Shown: positions 1-9,105, counted from the first letter of the stretch. The stretch: 64,000 bases of DNA from Methanolapillus africanus (GCF_032714475.1 NZ_JAWDKD010000018.1:124001-188000), one strand, 5' to 3'. Notes: generated from the sequence alone by a model not told the origin. Made by a program: numbers and translations.

Positions 1-156
1 TCTTCATCAGAATGGCACCCATCGGCCCCCAGGCGAGAATCGTTGTTTCTAGGCCCCTCTTCCTGTAACAACGCGCAAACCGAAGAGCGTGCTGCGGCGC
101 AGTGCTCTCATAAACCATGTCGTTGAGTAATAACAAAACTTTTGTGACTTTAGCCA
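1..156 (-). CDS. DsrE/DsrF-like small protein, 5' part only
   Basis: The complement reads from an ATG at 156 through 52 codons to the window edge, so the C-terminus is missing. The protein begins MAKVTKVLLLLNDMVYEST and continues with QHALRFARCYRKRGLETTI, a beta strand followed by an amphipathic helix. This resembles the start of DsrE/DsrF-fold proteins, small sulfur-relay or peroxiredoxin-like factors. No active-site cysteine can be checked because the gene is cut. AT-rich DNA upstream (157-250) could hold its promoter. The family call rests on overall pattern only; the open frame itself is well supported. Confidence 0.55.
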
Positions 157-354
157 TAATTTTTAAAACCTCAAATAATCCGCTTAATGATTATTCATTG
201 AAAACGAAACAGAGTTTAGAAGGGATATACTTAAAGGTATCCCTTAAATTTCGGAAAAAAATGACAAATAAAAAGGACGCAATGACAGATTCCCGATTTT
301 ATTTTATAATTCTTTGAAAAAATATCCCCTCTTTTTACAAATTGTATAAAATGT

Positions 355-785
355 GCTGCCGTAGCGCGCGCGTGGCCGGCAGCGTCAGCCGTAATCTGCG
401 TGTGGAAACTGTTTCCGATGTGAACCCGCAAGTTCAGAACACCGAAGGCCGAAGGCGTGAGGTGGGCTGAACTTGGCGGATTGCTCTAAAAGTAAGATAC
501 AATGAGCAAATAAATTGGTACATACTTTTACAGTCAATTAGCACCTGTTTGCTGCACAGATTGCACCTATTGTTAGCTATTCTGAATACACCTTATTGTT
601 TACAAAACTGAGTTGCACCTACCGTTTGCAGTTCAGATTGTATCTACTGAGTGGTATCCGTAAAATACAAACGCTATCGCGTTTGATTTTACGGGATGGC
701 TTGCTTGACATCGTCGAAAAACACCCCCTGTTTTTTCAAAAGTCAAACAAAATGAGTGCCGTAACGCGCGCGTACGCTGCCGCCC
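355..785 (+). repeat. Composite intergenic element 1 (GC box, E palindrome, unit array, hairpin, GC box)
   Basis: This lies in the 157-882 gap, where I see no convincing gene. In order: a GC box at 357-373 (GTAGCGCGCGCGTGG), an imperfect palindrome at 425-482 (AAGTTC...GAACTT arms around GCCGAAGGC), degenerate tandem units beginning near TGCACC at about 535-650, a long hairpin at 652-712 (arms GTAAAAT/ATTTTAC and CAAACGC/GCGTTTG with one bulged A, flanked by GGTATCC and GGGATGG), and a second GC box at 756-773. The same order recurs at 46119-46570. Open frames across it carry repeat sequence and are not treated as genes. Confidence 0.75.
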
Positions 786-850
786 AAAAAAAGAAAACAG
801 AAAACAAAACCGGAAAAATAAAAAGAAAAACAGTAATTTAAAAGAAAAAG

Positions 851-873
851 TTGAATCCGAAAATCGGATTCAA
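851..873 (-). terminator. valS hairpin terminator
   Basis: A perfect 10-bp inverted repeat (TTGAATCCGA, loop AAA, TCGGATTCAA) lies 10 nt past the valS stop. On the valS strand it is followed by a T-rich run, as in an intrinsic-type terminator. Confidence 0.7.
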
Positions 874-882
874 TCATCTGTT

Positions 883-3507
883 TTACTTCACAATCACAAC
901 GGCTGCGTCGCCGACATTCAAAATGTCTACTTCGCGTCCGCCGGAAATCATTTCTTTCTTAATTTCAATCGCGTTTTCCGGAAGTTCAAGCGTTTCCCCG
1001 TTGACCGTAATCAAAATCTTTCCGGCCGATTTCATTTGGTCGGCGTCTTGGGGCGGCAAAGCCTTTAAAGCCGCCGTAACGGCGCCGGCGCGGTCTCTGA
1101 ACGTCGGACCGATGAGACTCTGGTTCGGTTTCACTTCAACCGGCACATGAGCGAATTCGGGCTTTCCGGACATCAACTCAACCGGGGACGACGTGGCGCC
1201 GGAAATGTCACCTACATCGATTTTGACGTTGTAAATCTCAATCTTTTTCAAGGGCGCGTTGAGAGCCATTTTGTTGTCTGATTTGTAACAGCGGATGTCG
1301 CTTGTGATGTTTTTGATCAGTTCGCCGGCGTCTTCGGCGTCGTCAGACAAGAATTTATCGTCGGCAACCGGCCAACTTTGTTGGTGAACACTTTCAGATC
1401 CGATTCTGGAATACATCTCTTCCGCTAAAAACGGCGTAAACGGCGCCAGAAGTTTGCATAATGTCGAAATTGACGTAAAGAGCGTGTAGCGCGCGGCATT
1501 TTTGTCGTCGGCGTCATTGCCGTAGAGGCGGCCTTTGACGAGTTCTAAATAGTTGTCGGCAAGGGTTTCCCAGGCAAAAATACGAATGCCTTTGAAGGCT
1601 TCGTCGAAACGCGCGTTTTCCATCATGTCGGTTGTTTCCGTGATGAGGCGGTTGAGTTTTGACAACAGCCAAAGGTCGGTTTGTTTGAGTTTGGTTGCGT
1701 CAAACGCCTTTTGGTCTTTTTCGGAAAATGTGTCCAAATTCATCATGGAGAAACGGTAAATGTTCCAAAGCTTTTGAATCAGGCGTGACGCGGAGACGAC
1801 GTCTTTCCAGCGGAACATGACGTCAGAACCCACGCTGCCGCCGAGAGCCGCCCATTGACGGAAGGCATCGGCGCTGTGTTCCACCAAAACATCTTCCGGC
1901 GAAATGACGTTGCCGAGCGATTTGCTCATTTTGTGGCCGTCCGGTCCGAGAACCATGCCGTTGATCATGATGGATTCCCACGGAATGTTGTTTTCAAGCG
2001 CCTTGGCGCGCAGAATTGTGTAAAAAGCCCAGGTCCGGATGATGTCGTGACCTTGCGGGCGCAGCTGCGTCGGCAGGCGGAGTTCGTGTTCGCTGTCCCA
2101 GCCGCTCACGTGAAGCGCGGTCAACGACGAATCCATCCAGGTGTCGAGAACGTCGGTTTCCCCGTAAAATTCGGTCGAGCCGCAGGAGCAAGCTTTTGGC
2201 GGCTGCTTTTGCGTCGGGTCGATCGGGAGCCATGATTCTTCGGCGATCATGATTTCGCCGCACTTTTGGCAGTACCACACAGGAATCGGCGTCGCGAAAA
2301 TACGCTGGCGGGAAATGCACCAGTCCCATTCCATCGTGTTCGTCCAGTTTTCAAGGCGGACTTTCATGTATTCCGGAATCCATTCAATTTTGTCGGCGGA
2401 CGACAGAATTTCTTCCGGTTTCACTTTGACGAACCATTGCGGTTCGGATAAGATTTCAATCGGCGTTTTACAGCGCCAGCAGAGGCCGACATTTTGGTCG
2501 AGTTCCTTTTGCTCGTACAGGAATTTTTCGGATTTGAGATCCTCAATGATTTGCTTTTTGCAATCACCGATGGTCATTCCGGCGTATTTGCCGGCGGCGC
2601 CGGTCATCAGACCGCAGCGATCGATGGCTTTTGTGACTTTCAGGTTGTGAATTTTTGTCCAGCGAATGTCTTGCTTGTCACCGAACGTACAAATCATCAC
2701 AACGCCGGTTCCGAATTCCGCTTCGACGGCGTCGTCGGCGATAATCGGCACGCACTGACCAAAGATCGGAACAATGAGGTTCTTTCCGATATATTGCTTG
2801 TAGCGTTCGTCTTCGGGAGACACGGCAACGGCCGCACACGCGCACAAAAGTTCGGGGCGGGTGGTGGCAATGTTCAGTTTGACGTTGCTGTCTTCGGCGA
2901 GTGAAAAGTTTAAAAAGTTGAGTTTAGTTTGGTTGAATTCATATTCCACTTCAGCCAAGGCAATGGCGGTTTCACAGCGCGGGCACCAGTTGACGGGGTG
3001 CTCTTCGTGGTAAACGTAATTCTTTTCGTGCATTTTGAGGAACGACTTTTGGGTTTTCACGAAGTAGGACGGCTCCATCGTGATGAATTCGTTGCTCCAG
3101 TCGTTTGAAAAACCAAGGCGAAGCATCGTATTTCTCATTTTGACGATGTTGCCGCGGGTCATGTCTTCGCACATTTTCCGGAACTCGGCGCGCGGAACCT
3201 GGTTTTTGGTGATGTGGTTCATTTCTTCGACTTTCACTTCGGTCGGCAGGCCGTGGCAGTCCCAGCCTTGCGGGAACATGACGTTAAAGCCGCGCATGCG
3301 TTTGTAGCGGGCGACGAAGTCGATGTAGCACCAGTTGAGCGAGTTGCCGATGTGGAAGTTGCCGGTCGGGTACGGCGGCGGCGTATCAATAATGTATTGC
3401 GGGCGCGTGTTGTCCGCCCAGTCGAAATGATACATGGATAAATCCCAGGTGTTCATCCACTTCGTCTCAATGTCGTTGGCGACGTAATCTTTGGGAATTT
3501 CAGACAT
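883..3507 (-). CDS. valS: Valyl-tRNA synthetase
   Basis: This 874-residue class I aminoacyl-tRNA synthetase charges tRNA-Val in the cytoplasm. The class I signature is present as PTGNFHIGN at residues 48-55 and KMSKS at 526-530. Cysteine pairs (CPRC near 175, CQKC/CSCG near 430-460) fit zinc sites of the archaeal enzyme. The editing (CP1) domain lies between the two signatures and the anticodon-binding region follows KMSKS. Length is normal for archaeal ValRS. The ATG at 3507 is preceded by AAGGAG 6 nt upstream. It is transcribed alone, with a hairpin terminator just past the TAA stop. Confidence 0.97.
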   Translation of the reverse strand: MSEIPKDYVANDIETKWMNTWDLSMYHFDWADNTRPQYIIDTPPPYPTGNFHIGNSLNWCYIDFVARYKRMRGFNVMFPQGWDCHGLPTEVKVEEMNHITKNQVPRAEFRKMCEDMTRGNIVKMRNTMLRLGFSNDWSNEFITMEPSYFVKTQKSFLKMHEKNYVYHEEHPVNWCPRCETAIALAEVEYEFNQTKLNFLNFSLAEDSNVKLNIATTRPELLCACAAVAVSPEDERYKQYIGKNLIVPIFGQCVPIIADDAVEAEFGTGVVMICTFGDKQDIRWTKIHNLKVTKAIDRCGLMTGAAGKYAGMTIGDCKKQIIEDLKSEKFLYEQKELDQNVGLCWRCKTPIEILSEPQWFVKVKPEEILSSADKIEWIPEYMKVRLENWTNTMEWDWCISRQRIFATPIPVWYCQKCGEIMIAEESWLPIDPTQKQPPKACSCGSTEFYGETDVLDTWMDSSLTALHVSGWDSEHELRLPTQLRPQGHDIIRTWAFYTILRAKALENNIPWESIMINGMVLGPDGHKMSKSLGNVISPEDVLVEHSADAFRQWAALGGSVGSDVMFRWKDVVSASRLIQKLWNIYRFSMMNLDTFSEKDQKAFDATKLKQTDLWLLSKLNRLITETTDMMENARFDEAFKGIRIFAWETLADNYLELVKGRLYGNDADDKNAARYTLFTSISTLCKLLAPFTPFLAEEMYSRIGSESVHQQSWPVADDKFLSDDAEDAGELIKNITSDIRCYKSDNKMALNAPLKKIEIYNVKIDVGDISGATSSPVELMSGKPEFAHVPVEVKPNQSLIGPTFRDRAGAVTAALKALPPQDADQMKSAGKILITVNGETLELPENAIEIKKEMISGGREVDILNVGDAAVVIVK

Positions 3508-3627
3508 AGTAACTCCTTTGTTCGATAATATTAAATGAAATATGGGTTTATGTAAACATCATTTGTTATAAAAATGTTTTACCACAAAGCGAACAGACGG
3601 TTGAAAGGTTGAAAAAGAGTGAAATTT

Positions 3628-3969
3628 ATGGACGAAAACTCTGAAATTAATGAAGAAGTCGGCGTTGAAACAGATGCGGAACCGGATCCTGAAATTGTTC
3701 GTTTGGTTCGGGAAATCAAAGCCGTTCGGGACGAGCTGGAAGAGTTAACGGAACTGGAAGAAACGCTGCGTCTTGAATTAATTGATGTTTTTAAGCAGAA
3801 AGATACGGATTACTACGAAGGCTCCGGCGTCGCCGTTGATTTTTATCCCGCCAAGACGGAAAACCGTTTGGATACGAAGCGGCTTCGGGAAGAAGACCCG
3901 GATTTGTATCAAAAATATGTGCATGCAGTTGAAAGAAGAGAGCATTTGCGATTCCGGAAAATCGATTAA
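3628..3969 (+). CDS. Acidic coiled-coil protein of unknown function
   Basis: The protein has about 113 residues. An acidic N-terminus is followed by a heptad-like helix (EIVRLVREIKAVRDELEELT, about residues 22-41) and a C-terminal part with YYEGSGVAVDFYP and RREHLRFRKID. It is probably soluble: I see no signal peptide or membrane segment. An in-frame GTG at 3619 with an AGGTTG-like sequence upstream is an alternative start. It is divergent from valS across about 120 bp of AT-rich DNA. I do not recognise the family. Confidence 0.75.
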   Translation: MDENSEINEEVGVETDAEPDPEIVRLVREIKAVRDELEELTELEETLRLELIDVFKQKDTDYYEGSGVAVDFYPAKTENRLDTKRLREEDPDLYQKYVHAVERREHLRFRKID

Positions 3970-3989
3970 TTTTTTCTTTTTTTGTGCGG

Positions 3990-4480
3990 CGCCGTGCGCG
4001 CGCGTTATGGCGGCACTTTTTGTTTTTGCATTTTCAAAACTTGACGTTCACTTTTTTCTTTTTGCATTTTCAATATTTGCTGTTCACTTTTTCTTTTTGC
4101 ATTTTCAAAATTTGACGCTCACTTTTTCTTTTTTAATCCATTCTCAAGCAAATTATCCGGCTTAAACAGACGCTTTGCGTCTGTTTAAGCGGATACGGGT
4201 TCGTTGGGATTGGAAAGTCCGGCGGCAGATGCAAAACGGAACAGGAAAGACTGTATTGTTGGAAACAGAAGGTGCAAAACGGATCAGAAAAAGACTGTAT
4301 TGTTGGAAACGGAAGGTGCAAAACGGATCAGAAAAAAACTGTATTGTTAGAAACGGAAGATGGAAAACGGACCAGAAAAAGACTGTATTGTTAGAAACAG
4401 AAGATACAACTTAAAAATGAACCATTTAAGGTAGAGGGACCGTCTAAACAGATACGGGACACATCTGTTTAAACGGGACG
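3990..4480 (-). repeat. Composite intergenic element 2 (reverse orientation)
   Basis: Reading away from the 3' end of the upstream gene: a reversed GC box at 3996-4012 (CGCGCGCGTTATGGC), three copies of a roughly 33-nt T-rich unit containing TTTTTGCATTTTCA (about 4017-4130), a hairpin at 4159-4192 (GCTTAAACAGACGC / GCGTCTGTTTAAGC), four tandem 44-nt units starting GCAAAACGGA and containing ACTGTATTGTTGGAAAC (4231-4405), and a degenerate second hairpin at 4444-4475. No gene is evident in the 3970-4614 gap. Confidence 0.75.
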
Positions 4481-4580
4481 TTTTTTAGGATAAAATGGGA
4501 AAATGGAAATGAAAAAATCAGCGACCGGAGGGAGTTGTTCGCGAAGCGAACTTACGGAAACAGCCTCCCACCACCCTTTG

Positions 4581-4611
4581 AAAAATTCCGAAGCGAAGCG
4601 CAGGAATTTTT
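4581..4611 (-). terminator. trpB2 terminator, member of repeated family F
   Basis: Inverted repeat AAAAATTCC...GGAATTTTT with an AAGCGAAGCG loop, just past the TAA stop. About 100 bp of the sequence beyond (4517-4611, containing GTTCGCGAAGCGAACTTA) is closely repeated downstream of the aldehyde dehydrogenase gene at 19590-19685. Confidence 0.65.
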
Positions 4612-4614
4612 CTT

Positions 4615-5919
4615 TTACTGGATCTTCCCTTCCAAGAACTCCTGATAGAAGCTCATGTCCAAAAGACCGTGACCGCTGAGGTTGAAAACGATTGTTTTTT
4701 CTTCGCCGGTCTTCTTGCATTCCAAAGCTTTGTTAATCGCACTGCAAATCGCATGTGTCGACTCTGGTGCAGCCGTTATTCCTTCCGTTTGCGAGAAGAT
4801 AATACCGGCATTGAAAATGTCTTTTTGGCCGAGCGCTTCGGCTTTGATGAGGCCGTCGGCGTACAGGTTGCTCACGATCGGCGAGCAGCCGTGGTACCGA
4901 AGTCCGCCGGCGTGCATGCTCGGGGGCACGAATTCGCAGCCGAGGGTGTACATTTTCAATTTCGGCGTCATCGCGCCGGTGTCGCCGTAGTCGTAGCGGA
5001 ATTCGCCTTGCGTCAGCGACGGGCAGGATTCCGGTTCGACGGCAATGATTTGGGTGTCCAGATTCTTGTCGATTTTATCTTTGACGAACGGGAATGCGAG
5101 GCCTGCAAAGTTGCTGCCGCCGCCGCAGCACGCAATCACGTAATCCGGATAATCTTCGATCATCTCGAATTGTTTTTGCGCTTCAAGACCGATGATGGTT
5201 TGGTGAAGCATCACGTGGTTTAAAACGCTGCCCAGCGTGTAGCGCGTGTTCGGGGTCGACAGCGCGTCTTCGACGGCTTCCGTAATGGCGATACCGAGCG
5301 TTCCGGGCGTGTCCGGCGTTTCTTTGAGAACGCGGCGGCCGAATTCGGTGTTGGTACTCGGGGACGCCAGCACTTTGCCGTTCCAGAGGTTCATGAGCGT
5401 CTTTCTGTGCGGTTTTTGAGCGTAACTGGAACGCACCATGTAAATCATGCTTTCCAGGCCGAAGTGATTGCACGCAAAAGCCAGCGCGCTGCCCCATTGG
5501 CCGGCTCCGGTTTCGGTGGTCAGGCGTTCGACGCCCTGCTTCATGTTGTAATACACTTGCGGGATCGACGAGTTGGTTTTGTGACTGCCGGTCGGGCTTT
5601 CGCCTTCATATTTGTAGTAAATCTTCGCCGGCGTCTTGAGATATTTCTCAAGCATGACCGCACGCCGGAGCGGATTGGGACGGAACGCTTTGAGAATATC
5701 CAGCACTTCCGGCGGAATGTCAATGAATTGGTCCGTGCTCATTTCCTGACGAATAAGTTCCTTGGCGAAAACCGGCTCCAATTCTTTCGCCGTCGCCACT
5801 TGCCCGGTTGCCGGGTTGACCGGCGGGTCGAGCGGTGTTTTTAAGTCGGAAACGATGTTGTACCACTTTTTGGGCATATCGTTTTCATCTAACTGGACTT
5901 TATGATAATCCTGAACCAT
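4615..5919 (-). CDS. trpB2: TrpB2-type tryptophan synthase beta-like protein
   Basis: This 434-residue PLP enzyme is of the TrpB2 subfamily, found in archaea and some bacteria and longer than the usual TrpB1 of about 400 residues. It condenses indole (or a related acceptor) with serine. The PLP lysine sits in SPTGSHKTNSS (Lys114) and the phosphate-binding GGGSN at 266-270. It stands alone, not beside trpA, as is usual for TrpB2, so the partner and substrate cannot be read from context. The ATG at 5919 has AAAAGGAG about 7 nt upstream. A long AT-rich leader region (5930-6120) lies beyond. Confidence 0.93.
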   Translation of the reverse strand: MVQDYHKVQLDENDMPKKWYNIVSDLKTPLDPPVNPATGQVATAKELEPVFAKELIRQEMSTDQFIDIPPEVLDILKAFRPNPLRRAVMLEKYLKTPAKIYYKYEGESPTGSHKTNSSIPQVYYNMKQGVERLTTETGAGQWGSALAFACNHFGLESMIYMVRSSYAQKPHRKTLMNLWNGKVLASPSTNTEFGRRVLKETPDTPGTLGIAITEAVEDALSTPNTRYTLGSVLNHVMLHQTIIGLEAQKQFEMIEDYPDYVIACCGGGSNFAGLAFPFVKDKIDKNLDTQIIAVEPESCPSLTQGEFRYDYGDTGAMTPKLKMYTLGCEFVPPSMHAGGLRYHGCSPIVSNLYADGLIKAEALGQKDIFNAGIIFSQTEGITAAPESTHAICSAINKALECKKTGEEKTIVFNLSGHGLLDMSFYQEFLEGKIQ

Positions 5920-6139
5920 GAATTTCTGATCTCCTTTTTAATTTTGAGTTGATGTTGTAAAAGCTACACAAATGTATAAATTAATACATTGAAGTCTAAA
6001 ACATATCTAAAATATATAAATTTGTCGATTGAACTGAAAAAAAGAAGCGATTAAACAATAAAACAGCAAACGAATAGAAAAAAATAAAAAAAGAAAATAA
6101 GCCGCAGAATAATGGTATTATAACGTCCAAAAATACCGA

Positions 6140-6340
6140 TTATATTCTGCGAACGATTTTATTGCCTGAAGAAGTCAATCTTTTATGCGGCGGCATTAAA
6201 ATATCATACGTATTTTTTTCAATGCCTAATTTTTCAAGTTCAGCCGTCCATTTCAGATATTCTTGATAATCCTTTTCAAAAGATTTGTTTTGAGAACATT
6301 TCACAGTCTCTTGTTTTACTTTTTCAGTAATCTTTTTCAT
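6140..6340 (-). CDS. Small partner protein of the ClpP-fold protease
   Basis: The protein has 66 residues and begins MKKITEKVKQETVKCSQNKS. It is charged and helical, with EYLKWTAELEKLGIEKNTYD in the middle and a basic C-terminus. The ATG at 6340 has GGAGG 7 nt upstream and lies inside the 3' end of the protease gene (17-nt overlap), so the two are probably translationally coupled. No family recognised. Like its partner it is more AT-rich than the neighbouring housekeeping genes, which fits an acquired cassette. Confidence 0.75.
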   Translation of the reverse strand: MKKITEKVKQETVKCSQNKSFEKDYQEYLKWTAELEKLGIEKNTYDILMPPHKRLTSSGNKIVRRI

Positions 6341-7181
6341 AAAAAGTCCTCCTGGTATGAATATATATTTTATTTTCATTAATAAATTCCATCATCGGGC
6401 AATAATATTCGAATAGTAATTTGGATAATGGTTCATTTTCAGAATAATCATTAATTTTAAGACCCAGCTCTTCCAGCGTTTGAATATTGATCGGACGACC
6501 ATGTGAATACCATTCGTTGCTTCCAAGTTTTTTAGCAATCTTTTCCGCTCTTTGTTTTTTGTATTCTTTTGTAACAGCCCGGCCGGTTGTTTCTCGAACA
6601 TTCCAATCTTTGAATTTATAATCTATCAAATATTTAACAAGCAGATCAATAGATAAATTTTTTGCTTGTTCATATTCTTTTAAAGTTCCCAGATCAAAGT
6701 CCTTCAGTATTGCATATTCTACAGTTGTCAGCGTTCCGTCTCTCGACTTTTTAAGAAGTTCATCAATTTTGTCCAGATATCCAATCGCTGAAACCCAATC
6801 TCCATTCTTTGTCAGCGTTTGCGGATCAATCGGACCCAAAACGCTGTAATAATTCATGTAAATCTCATTTCCGCTCATGCACAAAACCGTGCCTGCACTG
6901 TAAGCATAATCCGGAATAATAAATGTGACTTTCTCATAATGGTACCGCAGAATATTGACAATTCGCTCAACACATTGAATGGAACCGCCGCCTGTCGTTA
7001 ATATAACAACGAGTTCTTTGTTCTTTTTTTCCTGTGCAATTTCTGTAACAATTTCTAACAAATGAAAGACGCACTCTTCACCGATCGGTCCATAATAAAA
7101 CATACAATCGGCATTGAAATATTCTTCAATAGCTTCCAGTCGTGTTGTCAATATCTGCTTGGTTGAATCAAATGAGAACAT
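6324..7181 (-). CDS. ClpP-fold serine protease (serine dehydrogenase proteinase type)
   Basis: The protein has 285 residues. TTGGGSIQ at 62-69 matches the oxyanion glycine motif of the ClpP/SppA crotonase-like fold, and YSAGTVLCMSGNEIYM near 94-109 holds the expected nucleophile (Ser95), followed by YSVLGPIDPQ. This arrangement is typical of the SDH_sah (serine dehydrogenase proteinase) family, whose cellular substrates are poorly known. No signal peptide or transmembrane helix is evident, so it is probably cytoplasmic. It overlaps the small gene downstream. The pair sits between trpB2 and a tRNA gene in AT-rich DNA, suggesting horizontal gain. Confidence 0.8.
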   Translation of the reverse strand: MFSFDSTKQILTTRLEAIEEYFNADCMFYYGPIGEECVFHLLEIVTEIAQEKKNKELVVILTTGGGSIQCVERIVNILRYHYEKVTFIIPDYAYSAGTVLCMSGNEIYMNYYSVLGPIDPQTLTKNGDWVSAIGYLDKIDELLKKSRDGTLTTVEYAILKDFDLGTLKEYEQAKNLSIDLLVKYLIDYKFKDWNVRETTGRAVTKEYKKQRAEKIAKKLGSNEWYSHGRPINIQTLEELGLKINDYSENEPLSKLLFEYYCPMMEFINENKIYIHTRRTFYEKDY

Positions 7182-7315
7182 AATTCGAAAAAAAACGTGA
7201 TGGTATATGAGGGTTATTAAATAATTTCAAAAGAGATAATATAAAATATTATAAAATGCAGAACCAAGAAGGACAGATTTTAAAAAATAGAACTGTTTAG
7301 ACAATCATAAAAAAA

Positions 7316-7390
7316 TGCTCCAGTCGGGATTCGAACCCGAGTCGTCGGCTCGAAAGGCCGGAATGATTGGCCGAGCTACACTACTGGAGC
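7316..7390 (-). tRNA. tRNA-Glu(TTC)
   Basis: The acceptor GCTCCAG/CTGGAGC with discriminator A and the T-arm TCGGG-TTCGAAT-CCCGA are perfect. The anticodon loop CTTTCGA gives TTC. The outermost anticodon-stem pair is C27.A43, a mismatch. CCA is not encoded. Length is 75 nt. Confidence 0.95.
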
Positions 7391-7699
7391 AATTGAAGGG
7401 AACACAAAACACAAAATTAATTTGCGGTTTATGCTAACGTTTTTAAAATAAACGTGTTGACGCATTCCTTTTTACAGGTCCGCGCTGTGAGCATAAAAAG
7501 GCACATCTTCTATATATATATTTTGGTGAGATGGATTGATATTGATTTTTCAAACAAAAGGTTCAACCCAATCGGAATATATTAAAAACGTGGATTCTGC
7601 CGCCTGTGTACGTTTTGAACAAAATCGATGAAAAAAACGCCTGTTTTTAACATGTATGTTGGTGGAAAGGAAGGAATAACAGTTCCGATTCAGATTCCG

Positions 7700-8130
7700 C
7701 CCGCTTAAACAGACGCGTTTCGCGTCTGTTTAAGCGGATACCACTTATATCCGGATAGTTCATTTCAATTTAAATTGCACCTGCAGTTGACTGTTTTTAG
7801 ATTCCGATTGCACCTGCCGATTCTAAAATACAGATAAATTCTTGCTCCGATCTGTACCTTCTGTTCCTAAAAATACACATATTTCTTGGTACCGTTTTGC
7901 ACCTTCTGTTTTCCAACAATACACATATTTCCCGGTTCAATTTGCATCTGCTGTTCACTATTTCAGTTGCATCTTACATTTTGCTGTTAAAATTGCATCT
8001 GTTCGTGGTATCCGTAAAATACAGATGCTTCGCATCTGATTTTACGGGATGGTTTGCTTGGCGTCGTCGAAAAACACCCCGGTTTTTCAAAAATCAAACA
8101 AAATGGGTGCTGTAACGCGCGCGCATGCCG
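7700..8130 (+). repeat. Composite intergenic element 3
   Basis: The 7391-8173 gap holds no gene. A hairpin lies at 7700-7740 (GCTTAAACAGACGC / GCGTCTGTTTAAGC), followed by tandem units including TGCACCTTCTGTTTTCCAAC (about 7770-8005), a second hairpin at 8007-8061 (CAGATGC/GCATCTG with GTAAAAT/ATTTTAC and a bulged A, flanks GGTATCC and GGGATGGTTTGCTTG), and a GC box at 8106-8126 (CTGTAACGCGCGCGCATG). The box ends about 50 bp from the stop of the next (minus-strand) gene. Confidence 0.75.
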
Positions 8131-8173
8131 CCCGCCAAAAAAAAATAAAAAAGAAAAGAAGAAAGAATACAAA

Positions 8174-8671
8174 TCAGTATTCTTCGTCTTCAAATTCGCC
8201 GTCGTCCGCAAATTCTTCACCGAACTCGTCGGCGAATTCGGACGGCTCTTCGGGCGCAGCTTCAAGACCGGAGTCGGCAACGCCGGCGTCGGTGTAGCCG
8301 AAGCAGTTTTTCAGTTCGTCCGGATTGTCATGCAAATTGATAATCCAAAACGTCAGCGCCGGGCAATATTCGGGACGGCATTCGCCGCTGCAGCCGGTGC
8401 AGGGTGAAAAAATGTCGTTCACCATCAATACTTCAAAATTCTTTTCAACTTCTTCCGCGTTTGCTTTGAGCAAATAGGTTTGAGTGCCGTTGTAAACCGC
8501 TTTCTCGCGAATGACTAAACCGGCGTCTAAAAGCTTTTTGATAATCCGCGAGCATTTGCGGCTGTCAAACTCAAGCTCTTTCCAGATTTCATTCTGGTAA
8601 ATTCCGTTTTTATCACGCTTTATAACATCCAGGACTTCCTGTTCAGCGTCCACCTTTGTCTCTTTTGCCAT
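8174..8671 (-). CDS. Winged-helix protein with four-cysteine (Fe-S-like) motif and acidic tail
   Basis: The protein has 165 residues. The N-terminal half is a winged helix (EVLDVIKRDKNGIYQNEIWK, then RKCSRIIKKLLDAGLVIREK). A cysteine cluster CTGCSGECRPEYC follows near residue 91, then a very acidic tail (EEPSEFADEFGEEFADDGEF). A winged helix followed by four cysteines recalls the RPC34/hRPC39-like proteins of archaea, which bind an Fe-S cluster and act near RNA polymerase, but a MarR/TrmB-type regulator is possible. The ATG at 8671 has AAGGA about 12 nt upstream; an in-frame GTG at 8692 is an alternative. Confidence 0.8.
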   Translation of the reverse strand: MAKETKVDAEQEVLDVIKRDKNGIYQNEIWKELEFDSRKCSRIIKKLLDAGLVIREKAVYNGTQTYLLKANAEEVEKNFEVLMVNDIFSPCTGCSGECRPEYCPALTFWIINLHDNPDELKNCFGYTDAGVADSGLEAAPEEPSEFADEFGEEFADDGEFEDEEY

Positions 8672-8803
8672 GGTATACGATTCCTTAATCACAACAGATT
8701 TTGATTCAACTCAATAGACCGGAATACGATTCCGTCAGTCGTTTCAGATGTGGCGCACGTTGAGAGAAACAAGATGCTCGTCAAGACATGCGGCCGATCG
8801 TCA

Positions 8804-9025
8804 TTACTCAATCGGCGTGATCAAAATGATATTGTTGCCGCGCAAAACAACAGATCCGAGAGATCTTTCTTTTTCGCCGTTGACAATCTCAACCGTGTCG
8901 ATTAAATGCAAATTCATGTAGTCGTCAACCGTATTCAAAGTGCCTTCTAAAAGATTGGAGTCGCCTTTCATTTCAACAAGGACACGTGATCCGACAATTT
9001 TTTGAACTTTTTTATTTGGGAACAA
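8804..9025 (-). CDS. Sm-like RNA-binding protein (SmAP)
   Basis: This 73-residue archaeal Sm-like protein is expected to form a heptameric ring that binds U-rich RNA. The Sm1 part is VGSRVLVEMKGDSNLLEGTL followed by DDYMNLHL, and Sm2 is SVVLRGNNIILITP. The start is TTG at 9025, with a GAGGGA Shine-Dalgarno element about 8 nt upstream; no ATG is in frame. Sm proteins often start at this position of the fold, so it looks full length. It is monocistronic, with 132 bp to the next gene. Confidence 0.9.
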   Translation of the reverse strand: MFPNKKVQKIVGSRVLVEMKGDSNLLEGTLNTVDDYMNLHLIDTVEIVNGEKERSLGSVVLRGNNIILITPIE

Positions 9026-9081
9026 AATAATCCCTCGCTTTTGATTTTAAAATAAAAATGATTGAAGTTGTTCAAACAACA

Positions 9082-9105
9082 CACTTTCGTACGAAAACGA
9101 AAGTG
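9082..9105. promoter_or_regulatory. Inverted repeat upstream of the Sm-like gene
   Basis: CACTTTCG / CGAAAGTG arms with an 8-nt loop; the centre also contains the perfect 12-nt palindrome TTTCGTACGAAA. It lies 57 bp upstream of the Sm-like start and could be an operator. Its partners are unknown. Confidence 0.4.

Noticed and set aside
596..841. Open frame of 81 codons in composite element 1
   Set aside because: It crosses the hairpin, GC box and poly-A tract; equivalent frames in other elements are not conserved.
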